This document shows, piece after piece, positions 13,601 to 20,298 of a stretch of DNA of 28,517 nucleotides. Position numbers and translations under genes: made by a program. Every line of letters begins with the position of its first letter. Within the stretch, counting starts at the first letter, position 1. Source of the stretch: Gemmatimonadota bacterium (lineage in GTDB: Bacteria > 4572-55 > J002); the NCBI GenBank assembly GCA_003697105.1, contig RFFQ01000181.1, forward strand, positions 1 through 28,517, written 5' to 3'. The notes under the pieces were generated by a model, which was not told the DNA's origin, ran no database searches, and worked only from the letters and a program-made list of their open reading frames with translations.

Positions 13601-16536
13601 CGAAGACAATCCCCCTGAAAATTACCGAGCAACACGTACCTAACTTTTTTATCACCGGTTATCAGGTGCAGAAGGGCGTGATCGAAACAGACAACCGGCA
13701 GGTGTTTGTGCCACCTGCCAAGCACTTCATTAACGTGGATTTGACTGCAGATAAAACCACCTATAAACCGGGTGAAACCGGTACGTTTACGCTGAAAACC
13801 ACCGATTCCCAAGGTAAACCGATTGTCGCCGAAGTGGCGCTGAGTGTGTTCGATGCCTCTTTGCTCTACATCCAAAATGAAACCTCCCCGGACATCCGCC
13901 GCTACTACTACGGCAGTCTGCGCGGGGACGCCACCGGCACGCAAAATTCATTCGATTACCGCCTTGCGCCGGTCAGTGAAGATAAAACCACCTACAAGGA
14001 TTATGAGCGACACGGCTACCCCGATGGCTGGTACGGTTTGAGTGATGGACTACGGTATGAGCTACTGGGTGAGGAGATCGATCAACGCACCGAACACATG
14101 AGCATGGGCGCCGCCGGAGAGGGACGCCAAGTCATGGCAATGGACATGGCAGCACCCGCGCCAATGGCGGAAGAAGCCCCCATGATGAAGTCTGCTCCTA
14201 CCGAGGAAGCCGAATTTACCGATGCGGATGAAACCCGCCGCGACGCCAATGAGAAGAAAAAAGAAGGGGCGAATGTCGAGCCAGAAGTACGCACCAACTT
14301 TGCCGAAACCGCGCTCTGGCGTCCGTTTGTCGTCACGGATGAAAATGGGGAGGCAACAGTTGATTGTGACTTCCCGGATGCACTGACCACGTGGCGGGCA
14401 AGCGCCAAAGCGGTCTCCGGTAAAACGCACGTGGGCGAGGCGATGACGGAAGTCCGCACCAAAAAAGAGGTGCTAGTGCGCCTGCAAGCACCTCGCTTTT
14501 TTGTGGAACGGGACGAAGTAGTGATCTCGGCAAACGTCCACAATTACAGTGAAACGGTGCAGGAATTAACGGTGGAATTAGGGATTAGGGATCAGGGATC
14601 AGGAGTTAGCAAATTGCTACGCTTGATCTCGGCGGAAAATCCGGTACAAATCACGTTAGCACCGAATTCCGAAGAGCGGGTCGATTGGCGAGTGGCAGTG
14701 GTCGGCAATGGCGAGGTGACAATCCGCGTCTCTGCCGCCTCTCCGCAGGATGGCGATGCGATGGAATTGACGTTTCCGGTTTTTGAATACGGCATCGAAA
14801 AGATGGTAGCCCATCTGGGCGACCTGCGCACAACGGATCAGGCGGAATTTACCCTGACCGTGCCGGATGAGATCAAGCAAGGGTCGCAGAACTTGCAAAT
14901 CGTCCTCTCGCCTTCACTGGCGGCGATCACCATCGATGCCCTGCCCTATCTGGCGGATTACCCCTACGGCTGTTTCGAGCAAACGATCAACCGCTTTGTA
15001 CCGGCAGTGCTGGTGGCGAAAACACTGCAGAACTTGGGAATGAATCTGGAAGATTTGGAACATGCGCGGAAAAACATCATGGCAAAAGAGCTTGCCGCCG
15101 GGCGCTACCGGCATCGGGAAAGTCCGGTTTACGACAGCCAAGAATTGCAACAGATGATCGATACCGGTTTGAATCGCATTCCTAAATTCCAGAACCGTGA
15201 CGGCGGGTTCGGCTGGTGGACACAGGATTCGCAATCCGACCCTTACATGACGGCGTTAGGTGTAAATTCGCTGATAATCGCCCAATCGTGCGATCTGAAT
15301 GTTAACCAAAATATGCTGCGCCGGGCGGTGAATTATCTGCAAAATTATGTGAAAACACGGGATAATGTGCCGGAGAATCTGCAAACGTATATTTACTATG
15401 CCCTCTCCAATTATGATCCAAAAAAGATCGACATGGAGGCGCTGGACACACTTTTTGGTCGGCGGGATGAACTTTCCTACTATTCTTGGGCGCTGTTAGG
15501 GTTGACCTATGCCAACAAAGTATTGGAAGAACTAGGCACGTTTCGGCGGGGGCAATTGATGGTGGCATCATTGGATGAACCATTAGTGGAGCAAAATTTA
15601 GACAGTCCGGCGTTTGAAAAGATGGATATTTTGCGGCAAAATTTACTAGACCGGATGCGTACAGATGACCAAAATGGCACGGCATTCTGGCAACCTGAAG
15701 GCAGTTATTGGTGGTATTGGTGGAATAATCGGGTAGAAACTACCGCCACCACTCTGCAATTTTTGAATCGGGTGGATCCACACAATGAGAATCTGCCGCG
15801 AGTGGTCAAATGGTTAGTCAATAATCGACGCGGCAATCGCTGGTACTCCACCAAAGATACCGCGCTTGGCGTGCATGTACTGCTGGAATACGCACGGTCA
15901 CAGGGGGAATTAGACGCCGATTACGAATTGACCGTTAAGATGGACGGGGAACCCCTGAAAGTCATTCGCGTCACACCGGAAAATTTGCTGACCTTTGATA
16001 ATAAAATTTTTGTGGAAGCGCCTGAATTGAACCGCGGTGAGCATCAAATTGAAATCAGCAAAAATGGCACGGGCAACCTCTATTATTCTGCCTTTGTGGA
16101 GTACTTCACACAGGAAGAACAGATTGAGGGCACCGGTAATGAAATTTTCATCACCCGGACATATTTTAAGAAAGCAGAAGCGGGGGGTGAAAAGCAAACA
16201 TTAGCGGATGGGGACCGGCTAAACAGTGGTGATGAAATTGAAGTGGAATTGACCATCCATGCCAAAAATGACTACGATTATTTGGTGTTTGAAGACATGA
16301 AACCGGCCGGGTGCGAGTTCACCCAATTGAAATCGGCTGGGGGTTACATGGAACTGCGCGACGAAAAGGCGGTTTTTTTCCGGCATTCACTCCGGCAGGG
16401 AGAGACAACGATTCGATATAACTTGCGGGCAGAAATTCCGGGCGATTTCCATGCACTGCCCACCAAGGGACTTGCCATGTACGCCCCGGATGTGCGATCC
16501 ATCAGTGATAGTTTTACCCTGAAGATTGAAGATTAA
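10681..16536 (+). CDS. Very large alpha-2-macroglobulin with N-terminal TPR region and intact thioester motif
   Basis: A 1951-residue secreted or periplasmic protein with an SPase I-type signal (residues 1-23, no lipobox cysteine). Residues about 30-335 carry tetratricopeptide-like repeats (GNQEFEKKNYVKALDYYQQAL and later copies). Macroglobulin domains follow: the MG2 hallmark TDRPVYRPEQMVYFKHIF near residue 554 and the A2M hallmark ALWRPFVVTDENGEATVDC near 1210. A Met/Ala/Pro/Glu-rich segment at 1140-1200 sits where a bait region could be. YPYGCFEQ supplies the internal thioester (Cys1431, Gln1434), followed by an alpha/alpha-toroid thioester domain (GGFGWW..DPYMTALG) and C-terminal beta domains. 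Such proteins trap proteases, probably protecting the envelope. No penicillin-binding protein 1C gene, the common partner, is adjacent. A 7-bp repeat tract lies in frame near residue 1300. Confidence 0.93.
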   Translation: MIRIILFVLIAGGLSLFAMVSFSAPGKHPANAFNAGNQEFEKKNYVKALDYYQQALEHEKNSEKALEIQYQIGLCYVRLNRERDYRQKFEEFISDYLETTKGTIWEARAYYLKGLAFQNYYYYPDGEIHPFEQARLIYNDYLKSKKLRAQELLETDIRLAEALEAQIYNYSYRRMEHQRQEMDNPPAGDDPFYEEWERESLKETDAKYHKEWEIRKRIVYLFREMSRLSKKPADQFTVHYNLAHFLRRQARTEIYTQEAIKRFRDVTAEAPDTKLREDAQFSIAFFYLEQENWLTAETELEALIRKFPTSRWVSDARRALQQIRKKELRMDVQTAFLPDQTPTITVTTRNLKAVEFTLYPFDFAEFLQSAAGLKAEALNHFNELFGDIEQAVKYADKPLHKWTETVEDRDDHNPVATELTLDLNEIKKGEPVIGTYLLVGKRGQNSTAALIVVSDLTIIQRTADDKVVTFVADALSGAPVPNAEVTILKHQHQFQGVSDENGLFETHTALSSCAGYSCFIASYAVVGNRFAATPQQYGYSYREDRRQIQSYTITDRPVYRPEQMVYFKHIFRENRDGVYFPLNNTDVRVIIKDPRWSTVLDTTLQTNEFGSIAGSYTLPEEAPLGVYRFELSRKNQRIYAASAPQFRVEEYKRPEVKLNVSADESNLRVGETIKITLNAEYYFGGGVADADVNYTIRRQNYRPTFYSGNEYDWLYGRGFDDENRDRGWWWYRWWYYDRNETLMTSGSAKTDAEGNVEIEIKTDDLLTDEWEDAYLITIEANVTDASRRQIDARKEIILPVSEFYAYVESERNFLLPNEKAKFTIFTLTPNYAPKDADGTVRVLKLTPKDDPQENEDPYTEKEIYSEELSTKNGRGEFIWIPKDDGRFRIRFEARDKREALVTGQTELWVAGEKFSGRTYRFANLQVTTNKSTYAEGETAHLLITTAQNESHVFLTSGANRDLYGAQVIAIKGGAKTIPLKITEQHVPNFFITGYQVQKGVIETDNRQVFVPPAKHFINVDLTADKTTYKPGETGTFTLKTTDSQGKPIVAEVALSVFDASLLYIQNETSPDIRRYYYGSLRGDATGTQNSFDYRLAPVSEDKTTYKDYERHGYPDGWYGLSDGLRYELLGEEIDQRTEHMSMGAAGEGRQVMAMDMAAPAPMAEEAPMMKSAPTEEAEFTDADETRRDANEKKKEGANVEPEVRTNFAETALWRPFVVTDENGEATVDCDFPDALTTWRASAKAVSGKTHVGEAMTEVRTKKEVLVRLQAPRFFVERDEVVISANVHNYSETVQELTVELGIRDQGSGVSKLLRLISAENPVQITLAPNSEERVDWRVAVVGNGEVTIRVSAASPQDGDAMELTFPVFEYGIEKMVAHLGDLRTTDQAEFTLTVPDEIKQGSQNLQIVLSPSLAAITIDALPYLADYPYGCFEQTINRFVPAVLVAKTLQNLGMNLEDLEHARKNIMAKELAAGRYRHRESPVYDSQELQQMIDTGLNRIPKFQNRDGGFGWWTQDSQSDPYMTALGVNSLIIAQSCDLNVNQNMLRRAVNYLQNYVKTRDNVPENLQTYIYYALSNYDPKKIDMEALDTLFGRRDELSYYSWALLGLTYANKVLEELGTFRRGQLMVASLDEPLVEQNLDSPAFEKMDILRQNLLDRMRTDDQNGTAFWQPEGSYWWYWWNNRVETTATTLQFLNRVDPHNENLPRVVKWLVNNRRGNRWYSTKDTALGVHVLLEYARSQGELDADYELTVKMDGEPLKVIRVTPENLLTFDNKIFVEAPELNRGEHQIEISKNGTGNLYYSAFVEYFTQEEQIEGTGNEIFITRTYFKKAEAGGEKQTLADGDRLNSGDEIEVELTIHAKNDYDYLVFEDMKPAGCEFTQLKSAGGYMELRDEKAVFFRHSLRQGETTIRYNLRAEIPGDFHALPTKGLAMYAPDVRSISDSFTLKIED
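14579..14606. repeat. Heptanucleotide repeat embedded in the macroglobulin reading frame
   Basis: Four 7-mers in phase: TAGGGAT, TAGGGAT, CAGGGAT, CAGGAGT, with partial units on both sides (14574-14578 and 14607-14610). The reverse complement (ATCCCTA, ATCCCTG and so on) is the same unit family as the array at 1354-1416. It encodes a Gly/Asp/Gln/Ser-rich stretch between two predicted beta strands, so the reading frame is preserved. Confidence 0.8.
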
Positions 16537-16607
16537 GCCCCGGTGCAGGCGTGATTGAAAATCAAACCCCATTACGGTAAAGGTCACTCTTACAGGCATA
16601 AAATAAA

Positions 16608-16644
16608 AACCCTAAGTAGATGATTTACTTAGGGTTAATCTTTT
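16608..16644. terminator. Bidirectional terminator between the macroglobulin gene and the tRNA genes
   Basis: An 11-bp perfect stem (AACCCTAAGTA at 16608-16618, TACTTAGGGTT at 16626-16636) with a 7-nt loop. The plus strand continues with AATCTTTT. On the minus strand the stem is followed by a strong T-rich tract (complement of 16601-16607). It lies 10 bp beyond the 3' end of tRNA-Lys, so it fits termination of the tRNA transcript best. Confidence 0.75.
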
Positions 16645-16646
16645 CA

Positions 16647-16722
<76 letters not shown>

Positions 16723-16730
16723 GGGTAATA

Positions 16731-16807
16731 TGGTGCGCCAGAGAGGATTCGAACCCCTGACACCCAGATCCGAAGTCTGGTGCTCTATCCAGCTGAGCTA
16801 CTGGCGC
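16731..16807 (-). tRNA. tRNA-Arg (anticodon TCG)
   Basis: A 77-nt cloverleaf on the minus strand with an encoded CCA (3' end 16731). The acceptor stem GCGCCAG pairs with CTGGCGC. The anticodon stem CCAGA/TCTGG encloses loop CTTCGGA, so the anticodon is TCG, reading CGA codons. The T-arm loop TTCGAAT is canonical. It is the first gene of the two-tRNA unit. Confidence 0.95.
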
Positions 16808-16828
16808 AAGTGCTAAATTGAACGCCCG

Positions 16829-16857
16829 AATATACAGCCAATCGGGTACCCTGTCAA
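16829..16857 (-). promoter_or_regulatory. Promoter of the tRNA-Arg/tRNA-Lys unit
   Basis: On the minus strand, a perfect TTGACA (16857-16852), a 17-bp spacer and TATATT (16834-16829). The predicted start is about 15 nt before the mature tRNA-Arg 5' end, as expected for a stable-RNA promoter. Confidence 0.75.
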
Positions 16858-16862
16858 GAATT

Positions 16863-16904
16863 TTCCCCGAATTGGGTTTAACCCTCGCCACCCAATCCGG
16901 GGAA
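16863..16904. promoter_or_regulatory. Large inverted repeat between two divergent promoters (operator or cruciform candidate)
   Basis: The left arm TTCCCCGAATTGGGT (16863-16877) and the right arm ACCCAATCCGGGGAA (16890-16904) pair at 14 of 15 positions around a 12-nt centre. A smaller dyad GGGTT-T-AACCC (16874-16884) overlaps the left arm. The repeat begins 5 bp from the tRNA -35 box and ends 4 bp from the -35 box of the 16988 gene, so it is upstream of both transcripts and is not a terminator by position. No T-tract follows either arm. The function is unknown. Confidence 0.6.
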
Positions 16905-16908
16905 CGGG

Positions 16909-16937
16909 TTGACATTTATGCCGAACTACTGTATTTT
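16909..16937 (+). promoter_or_regulatory. Promoter of the CarboxypepD_reg-like gene
   Basis: TTGACA at 16909-16914, a 17-bp spacer and TATTTT at 16932-16937. The start site would be near 16944, about 44 nt before the ATG at 16988. Confidence 0.65.
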
Positions 16938-16987
16938 ATTGAGGTACTAAACCCATTAACTTTACATTTTTGGAAGGATTTTGCGTC

Positions 16988-18034
16988 ATGCGAATACCCG
17001 TCGTCCTGCTCTTGGGGTTGGTGCTTTGCGGAATAACCACAGTCTTTGCCGCAGAATCCAGCACCATTCATGGTTTTGTGTTGGATGAAAACGGCAATCC
17101 GTTGGAAAGTGTACGCATTTCAGTCACGGGCACGCAGCAATACGCCATCACCGGCCAAGATGGTACCTACACGATTGAGATCGAAAGCGGCTCATATCTG
17201 GTTCAAGCTTCCACACTAGATATGGTTTACGAACCGGCAATTAAATGGGTCGATCTGGCTCCAGATGAAGAAACTACCTTAAATTTTATCTTATTTAAGG
17301 AAGATAGCAAAATAGTAGATTGTAACCAAATAAACTTAGAACAGTTGCTCGCCTTATGGCGACAGTGCTACGATAATACCCGCTTTAACGACGTCATGGC
17401 TCAGGCACAAATTGATGGATGCCAACACTTCGTTCAAACGCTAGTCGATGTACTCGTCGATAACTGGGAGTACCAATCACGAGATTATGCCCGCCAAATT
17501 GATCAAATTCCGATGACACACCGTACTACCAGCGATTATGCCTCCCAAATTCAGAAACGGCGCTACTATTATAATCAGTTTAAAAATGCCCATTGGATAT
17601 TATCATGGTTGATTGAACCGCCGCCGTATCCGGTTTCGTCTTTTCCCAAAACGTTATGTCAAGACACACCCGTTAATGAAAAGTTGGCAGGCTATCTTAG
17701 CGATCCAGACCCCCGGATCAAAGCCATCGTAATCGATATTTTGGGAAGTGCCACCGATATTGCCTTGCTCCCGGGTCTGAAAGAAAGTTTGAAAAATCCG
17801 GAATGGCTCTCGATTTACGAATCCATGTATCAGGATTTCCGGTTAAGCCCCATGAATTTTGACATCTGGGATGCCATGTACAATTTTCATGAATTTATGA
17901 ATGTCGATTTTTCTACCACGTTGAAAACCTTAGCGGAAACACATCCCAGCCAATACGTGCGCCGGCGTTCTATGGCACAATTAACGGAATCCTACCCGGA
18001 TATTGCCAAGCAGGTGCGAGAGATTCAACATTGA
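16988..18034 (+). CDS. Secreted protein with CarboxypepD_reg-like domain and HEAT-like C-terminal region
   Basis: A 348-residue protein. ATG 16988 is preferred to an in-frame TTG at 16970 because GGAAGGA lies 9-15 bases before it and the signal peptide begins there. The signal peptide ends about residue 21 (TVFA). Residues 25-103 form a carboxypeptidase-regulatory-like beta sandwich: STIHGFVLDENGNPLESVRISV, then GQDGTYTIEIESGSYLVQAS. The rest is helical, with one HEAT-like unit (DPDPRIKAIVIDILGSATD) and another near the C-terminus (HPSQYVRRRSMAQLTE). No catalytic motif is visible. In FCB bacteria the beta domain often caps surface or envelope proteins. It is a single-gene unit ended by a strong terminator. 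Function unknown. Confidence 0.8.
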   Translation: MRIPVVLLLGLVLCGITTVFAAESSTIHGFVLDENGNPLESVRISVTGTQQYAITGQDGTYTIEIESGSYLVQASTLDMVYEPAIKWVDLAPDEETTLNFILFKEDSKIVDCNQINLEQLLALWRQCYDNTRFNDVMAQAQIDGCQHFVQTLVDVLVDNWEYQSRDYARQIDQIPMTHRTTSDYASQIQKRRYYYNQFKNAHWILSWLIEPPPYPVSSFPKTLCQDTPVNEKLAGYLSDPDPRIKAIVIDILGSATDIALLPGLKESLKNPEWLSIYESMYQDFRLSPMNFDIWDAMYNFHEFMNVDFSTTLKTLAETHPSQYVRRRSMAQLTESYPDIAKQVREIQH

Positions 18035-18065
18035 CCCAACTTGACCTTTTTCACATTAAATTTTA

Positions 18066-18098
18066 CCGAAGATTCGGGCCCGAATCTTCGGTTTTTTT
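18066..18098 (+). terminator. Strong intrinsic terminator just upstream of tyrS
   Basis: A perfect 26-bp palindrome (arms CCGAAGATTCGGG at 18066-18078 and CCCGAATCTTCGG at 18079-18091) followed by seven T residues. Each arm is itself a small dyad (CCGA-N4-TCGG), so one long or two short hairpins can form. It ends only 18 bp before the tyrS ATG, leaving no room for a tyrS promoter downstream of it. Confidence 0.85.
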
Positions 18099-18116
18099 GC
18101 ACTAGGAGACACTCAA

Positions 18117-19319
18117 ATGACCCTTGATCAACAAATTGCCGCGATCAAACGTGGTACGCAAAGTATTATCCCGGAAGCAGAACTCCGGCAAAAATTAGAA
18201 AAATCGCAAAAAACCGGCAAACCGTTAAAAGTAAAATTGGGGCTTGATCCCACCGCGCCGGATATTCATCTTGGTTTTGCCGTTGTTTTACGTAAATTGC
18301 GTCTATTTCAGGACTTAGGTCATGAAGTTATCATTATCATCGGAGATTTCACCGCCAGCATTGGAGACCCCAGCGGAAAATCCAAAACCCGACCCCAACT
18401 TTCCCCACAAGAAATTGCGGAAAATGCGAAGACCTACGCCGATCAATACTCCAAAATTTTGGATCGGGAAAAAACAACGGTACGCTTTAATAGCGAGTGG
18501 CTACAACCTCTTGATTTTGCCGATATTATCCGGTTGGCATCCAAATTAACCGTCGCACGAATTTTAGAACGGGACGACTTTCAAAATCGATTGAAGGAAG
18601 GGCGCGAATTACGCTTGCATGAAATTTTATACCCCGTTTGCCAGGCGTATGATTCGGTGGCGTTGGAATCCGATATTGAAATGGGGGGAACGGATCAGAT
18701 GTTCAACATTTTGCTGGGGCGCGATCTGCAACGAGAATTCGGACAAGACCCGCAAATTGGGCTGTTCATGCCGTTACTTGTCGGAACAGATGGGACGGAA
18801 AAGATGAGCAAAAGTCTGGGCAATTACATCGGCATTCATGAACCCCCGGCAGAGATGTATGGCAAAACCCTTTCCATCCCAGATAGTGCCCTTTACACCT
18901 ATTACGAACTTGCCAGCGATGTCAGTGATGAAGAACTGGCGGAAATCAAAGTTCAACTGGAAACCGGTACGGCAAATCCACGAGACCTCAAACGTCGCCT
19001 TGCCCGTAACATTGTCGCCCAATATCACAGTGAAGATGCCGCCTACGCCGCGGAAGCCGAATTTGACCGTATTTTTATTAAAAAAAGCATTCCAGAAGAC
19101 ATTCCAGAATACCCGCTCAGGGAAAAACCCGCTCGCTTGATTGCGATTATGGTCGATCTGGAGTTTGCCAAATCCAACGGAGAAGCCCGCCGGCTCATCC
19201 GGCAGGGTGGGGTGTACTTAAACGAGGAACGGGTTCAGGATGAAAATCTGGAAATTACCGGCGAACAGGAATTGATTTTGAAGGTCGGGAAGCGTAAATT
19301 TGCCCGGCTATTACCTTAG
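18117..19319 (+). CDS. tyrS: Tyrosyl-tRNA synthetase
   Basis: A 400-residue class I aminoacyl-tRNA synthetase that charges tRNA-Tyr. The HIGH-type signature reads HLGF at residues 51-54, inside GLDPTAPDIHLGF. The tyrosine pocket includes VCQAYDSVALESDIEMGGTDQMFN. KMSKS is intact at 229-233. The C-terminal S4 RNA-binding domain (about 338-398) shows RRLIRQGGVYLNEERV. The length and the early KLGLDPTAPDIHLG motif fit the TyrZ-like branch rather than the E. coli TyrS branch. The ribosome site TAGGAG (18103-18108) is good. A strong terminator sits just upstream, so its transcription start is unclear: readthrough, attenuation, or a weak promoter in 18031-18060 (two TTGACC boxes). The YbbR-like gene follows after 29 bp. 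Confidence 0.97.
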   Translation: MTLDQQIAAIKRGTQSIIPEAELRQKLEKSQKTGKPLKVKLGLDPTAPDIHLGFAVVLRKLRLFQDLGHEVIIIIGDFTASIGDPSGKSKTRPQLSPQEIAENAKTYADQYSKILDREKTTVRFNSEWLQPLDFADIIRLASKLTVARILERDDFQNRLKEGRELRLHEILYPVCQAYDSVALESDIEMGGTDQMFNILLGRDLQREFGQDPQIGLFMPLLVGTDGTEKMSKSLGNYIGIHEPPAEMYGKTLSIPDSALYTYYELASDVSDEELAEIKVQLETGTANPRDLKRRLARNIVAQYHSEDAAYAAEAEFDRIFIKKSIPEDIPEYPLREKPARLIAIMVDLEFAKSNGEARRLIRQGGVYLNEERVQDENLEITGEQELILKVGKRKFARLLP

Positions 19320-19348
19320 CCCACCCGATATAATGGATGTGGGGTCTT

Positions 19349-20290
19349 ATGCAGTCAAAACGGATTCGGAATATGGGATTACGCATCATCGCCCTGTTGA
19401 TTGCGATCGTGCTATGGGTACATACATCTGGAGAGTCAATCCATGAACTCACAACAGAGATTCCCATCCATTATCGTAATCTACCGAGCGATCTCTCTTT
19501 TGCGGGCGACGTCCCCGAAACCATCAATGTGACGATTCATGCCCCGGGGTTTGATCTGCTCCAACTCCGCGCCACAGACTTTTACGGATTGTATGCCGAA
19601 CTCGACCTTAAAGCCGTCCAACCCGGTAAAGAGACCTTCAACCTCAACACAGAAAACATTCATTTACCGGAAGAATTGCGCATCCAATCCATTGAAATCC
19701 GCTCCCACAAACGATTAACCCTCCAAATCGATCCGCTGATCGAAAAAACATTGACGGTCATCCCCGCCGTGGCAATCAAGCCAAAAAATGGACATATTTT
19801 AGTTGATAATCTGCAGATCGATCCCCCCCAAGTGACAGCCAGAGGTCCCCAAAGCACCCTCCGTGAGATGACCAGCATCAAAACCGAAAAGATTCAAATC
19901 CGGGAAGCAGACCGCACCATCTCCCAACAGGTACCCCTCCAAATTCCGCCGAATAGCCATCTGAGTTGTAAACCCTCCCATGTTACCATTGAACAACGAG
20001 TTGAAGCGTTTTCCCGACAACGATTTATGGGAGTTCCGGTCAAACTGATCAACGTTCGTAACGGCTACAACGCCCGAACAGACCCCGAAACGGCAACGGT
20101 GCTTATTTCTGGAATCGCCTCTATTGTGGACTCTCTGACTCTAAACGATTTAGCGTGCACCATCGATGCCCGTTGGCGGCGTGAAGGCGAATTTACCCTT
20201 CCGGTGAAGGTACGCTACCCAGAATCCCCCTATATTTCCCTCGATCTGGTCATTCCGGAGGAATTTACCCTTATCATTACCCGAAATTAA
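19349..20290 (+). CDS. YbbR/CdaR-like membrane-anchored protein
   Basis: A 313-residue protein with one N-terminal membrane segment (LRIIALLIAIVLWVHT) and a large extracytoplasmic part made of repeated YbbR beta domains of about 80 residues. Typical units are VPETINVTIHAPGFDLLQL, then DPPQVTARGPQSTLREMTSIKTEKIQI. In Firmicutes the YbbR protein CdaR regulates the diadenylate cyclase CdaA encoded next to it. Here no cyclase gene is adjacent; the neighbours are tyrS and an alpha/beta hydrolase, so a c-di-AMP role is only possible. The start could also be ATG 19337; I prefer 19349 because it follows GGGG and begins right before the membrane helix. The hydrolase gene starts 8 bp downstream. Confidence 0.82.
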   Translation: MQSKRIRNMGLRIIALLIAIVLWVHTSGESIHELTTEIPIHYRNLPSDLSFAGDVPETINVTIHAPGFDLLQLRATDFYGLYAELDLKAVQPGKETFNLNTENIHLPEELRIQSIEIRSHKRLTLQIDPLIEKTLTVIPAVAIKPKNGHILVDNLQIDPPQVTARGPQSTLREMTSIKTEKIQIREADRTISQQVPLQIPPNSHLSCKPSHVTIEQRVEAFSRQRFMGVPVKLINVRNGYNARTDPETATVLISGIASIVDSLTLNDLACTIDARWRREGEFTLPVKVRYPESPYISLDLVIPEEFTLIITRN

Positions 20291-20298
20291 GTGCCTTT

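Noticed and set aside
13213-13944. 243-codon minus-strand frame inside the macroglobulin gene
   Set aside because: It is the antisense shadow of a strongly supported gene, and the peptide has no recognisable domain.
16863-16904. Intrinsic terminator
   Set aside because: The element is upstream of both divergent transcripts and is not followed by T residues on either side.
16970-16987. Upstream TTG start for the CarboxypepD_reg-like protein
   Set aside because: It would place the ribosome-binding GGAAGGA inside the coding sequence and add residues before a normal signal peptide.
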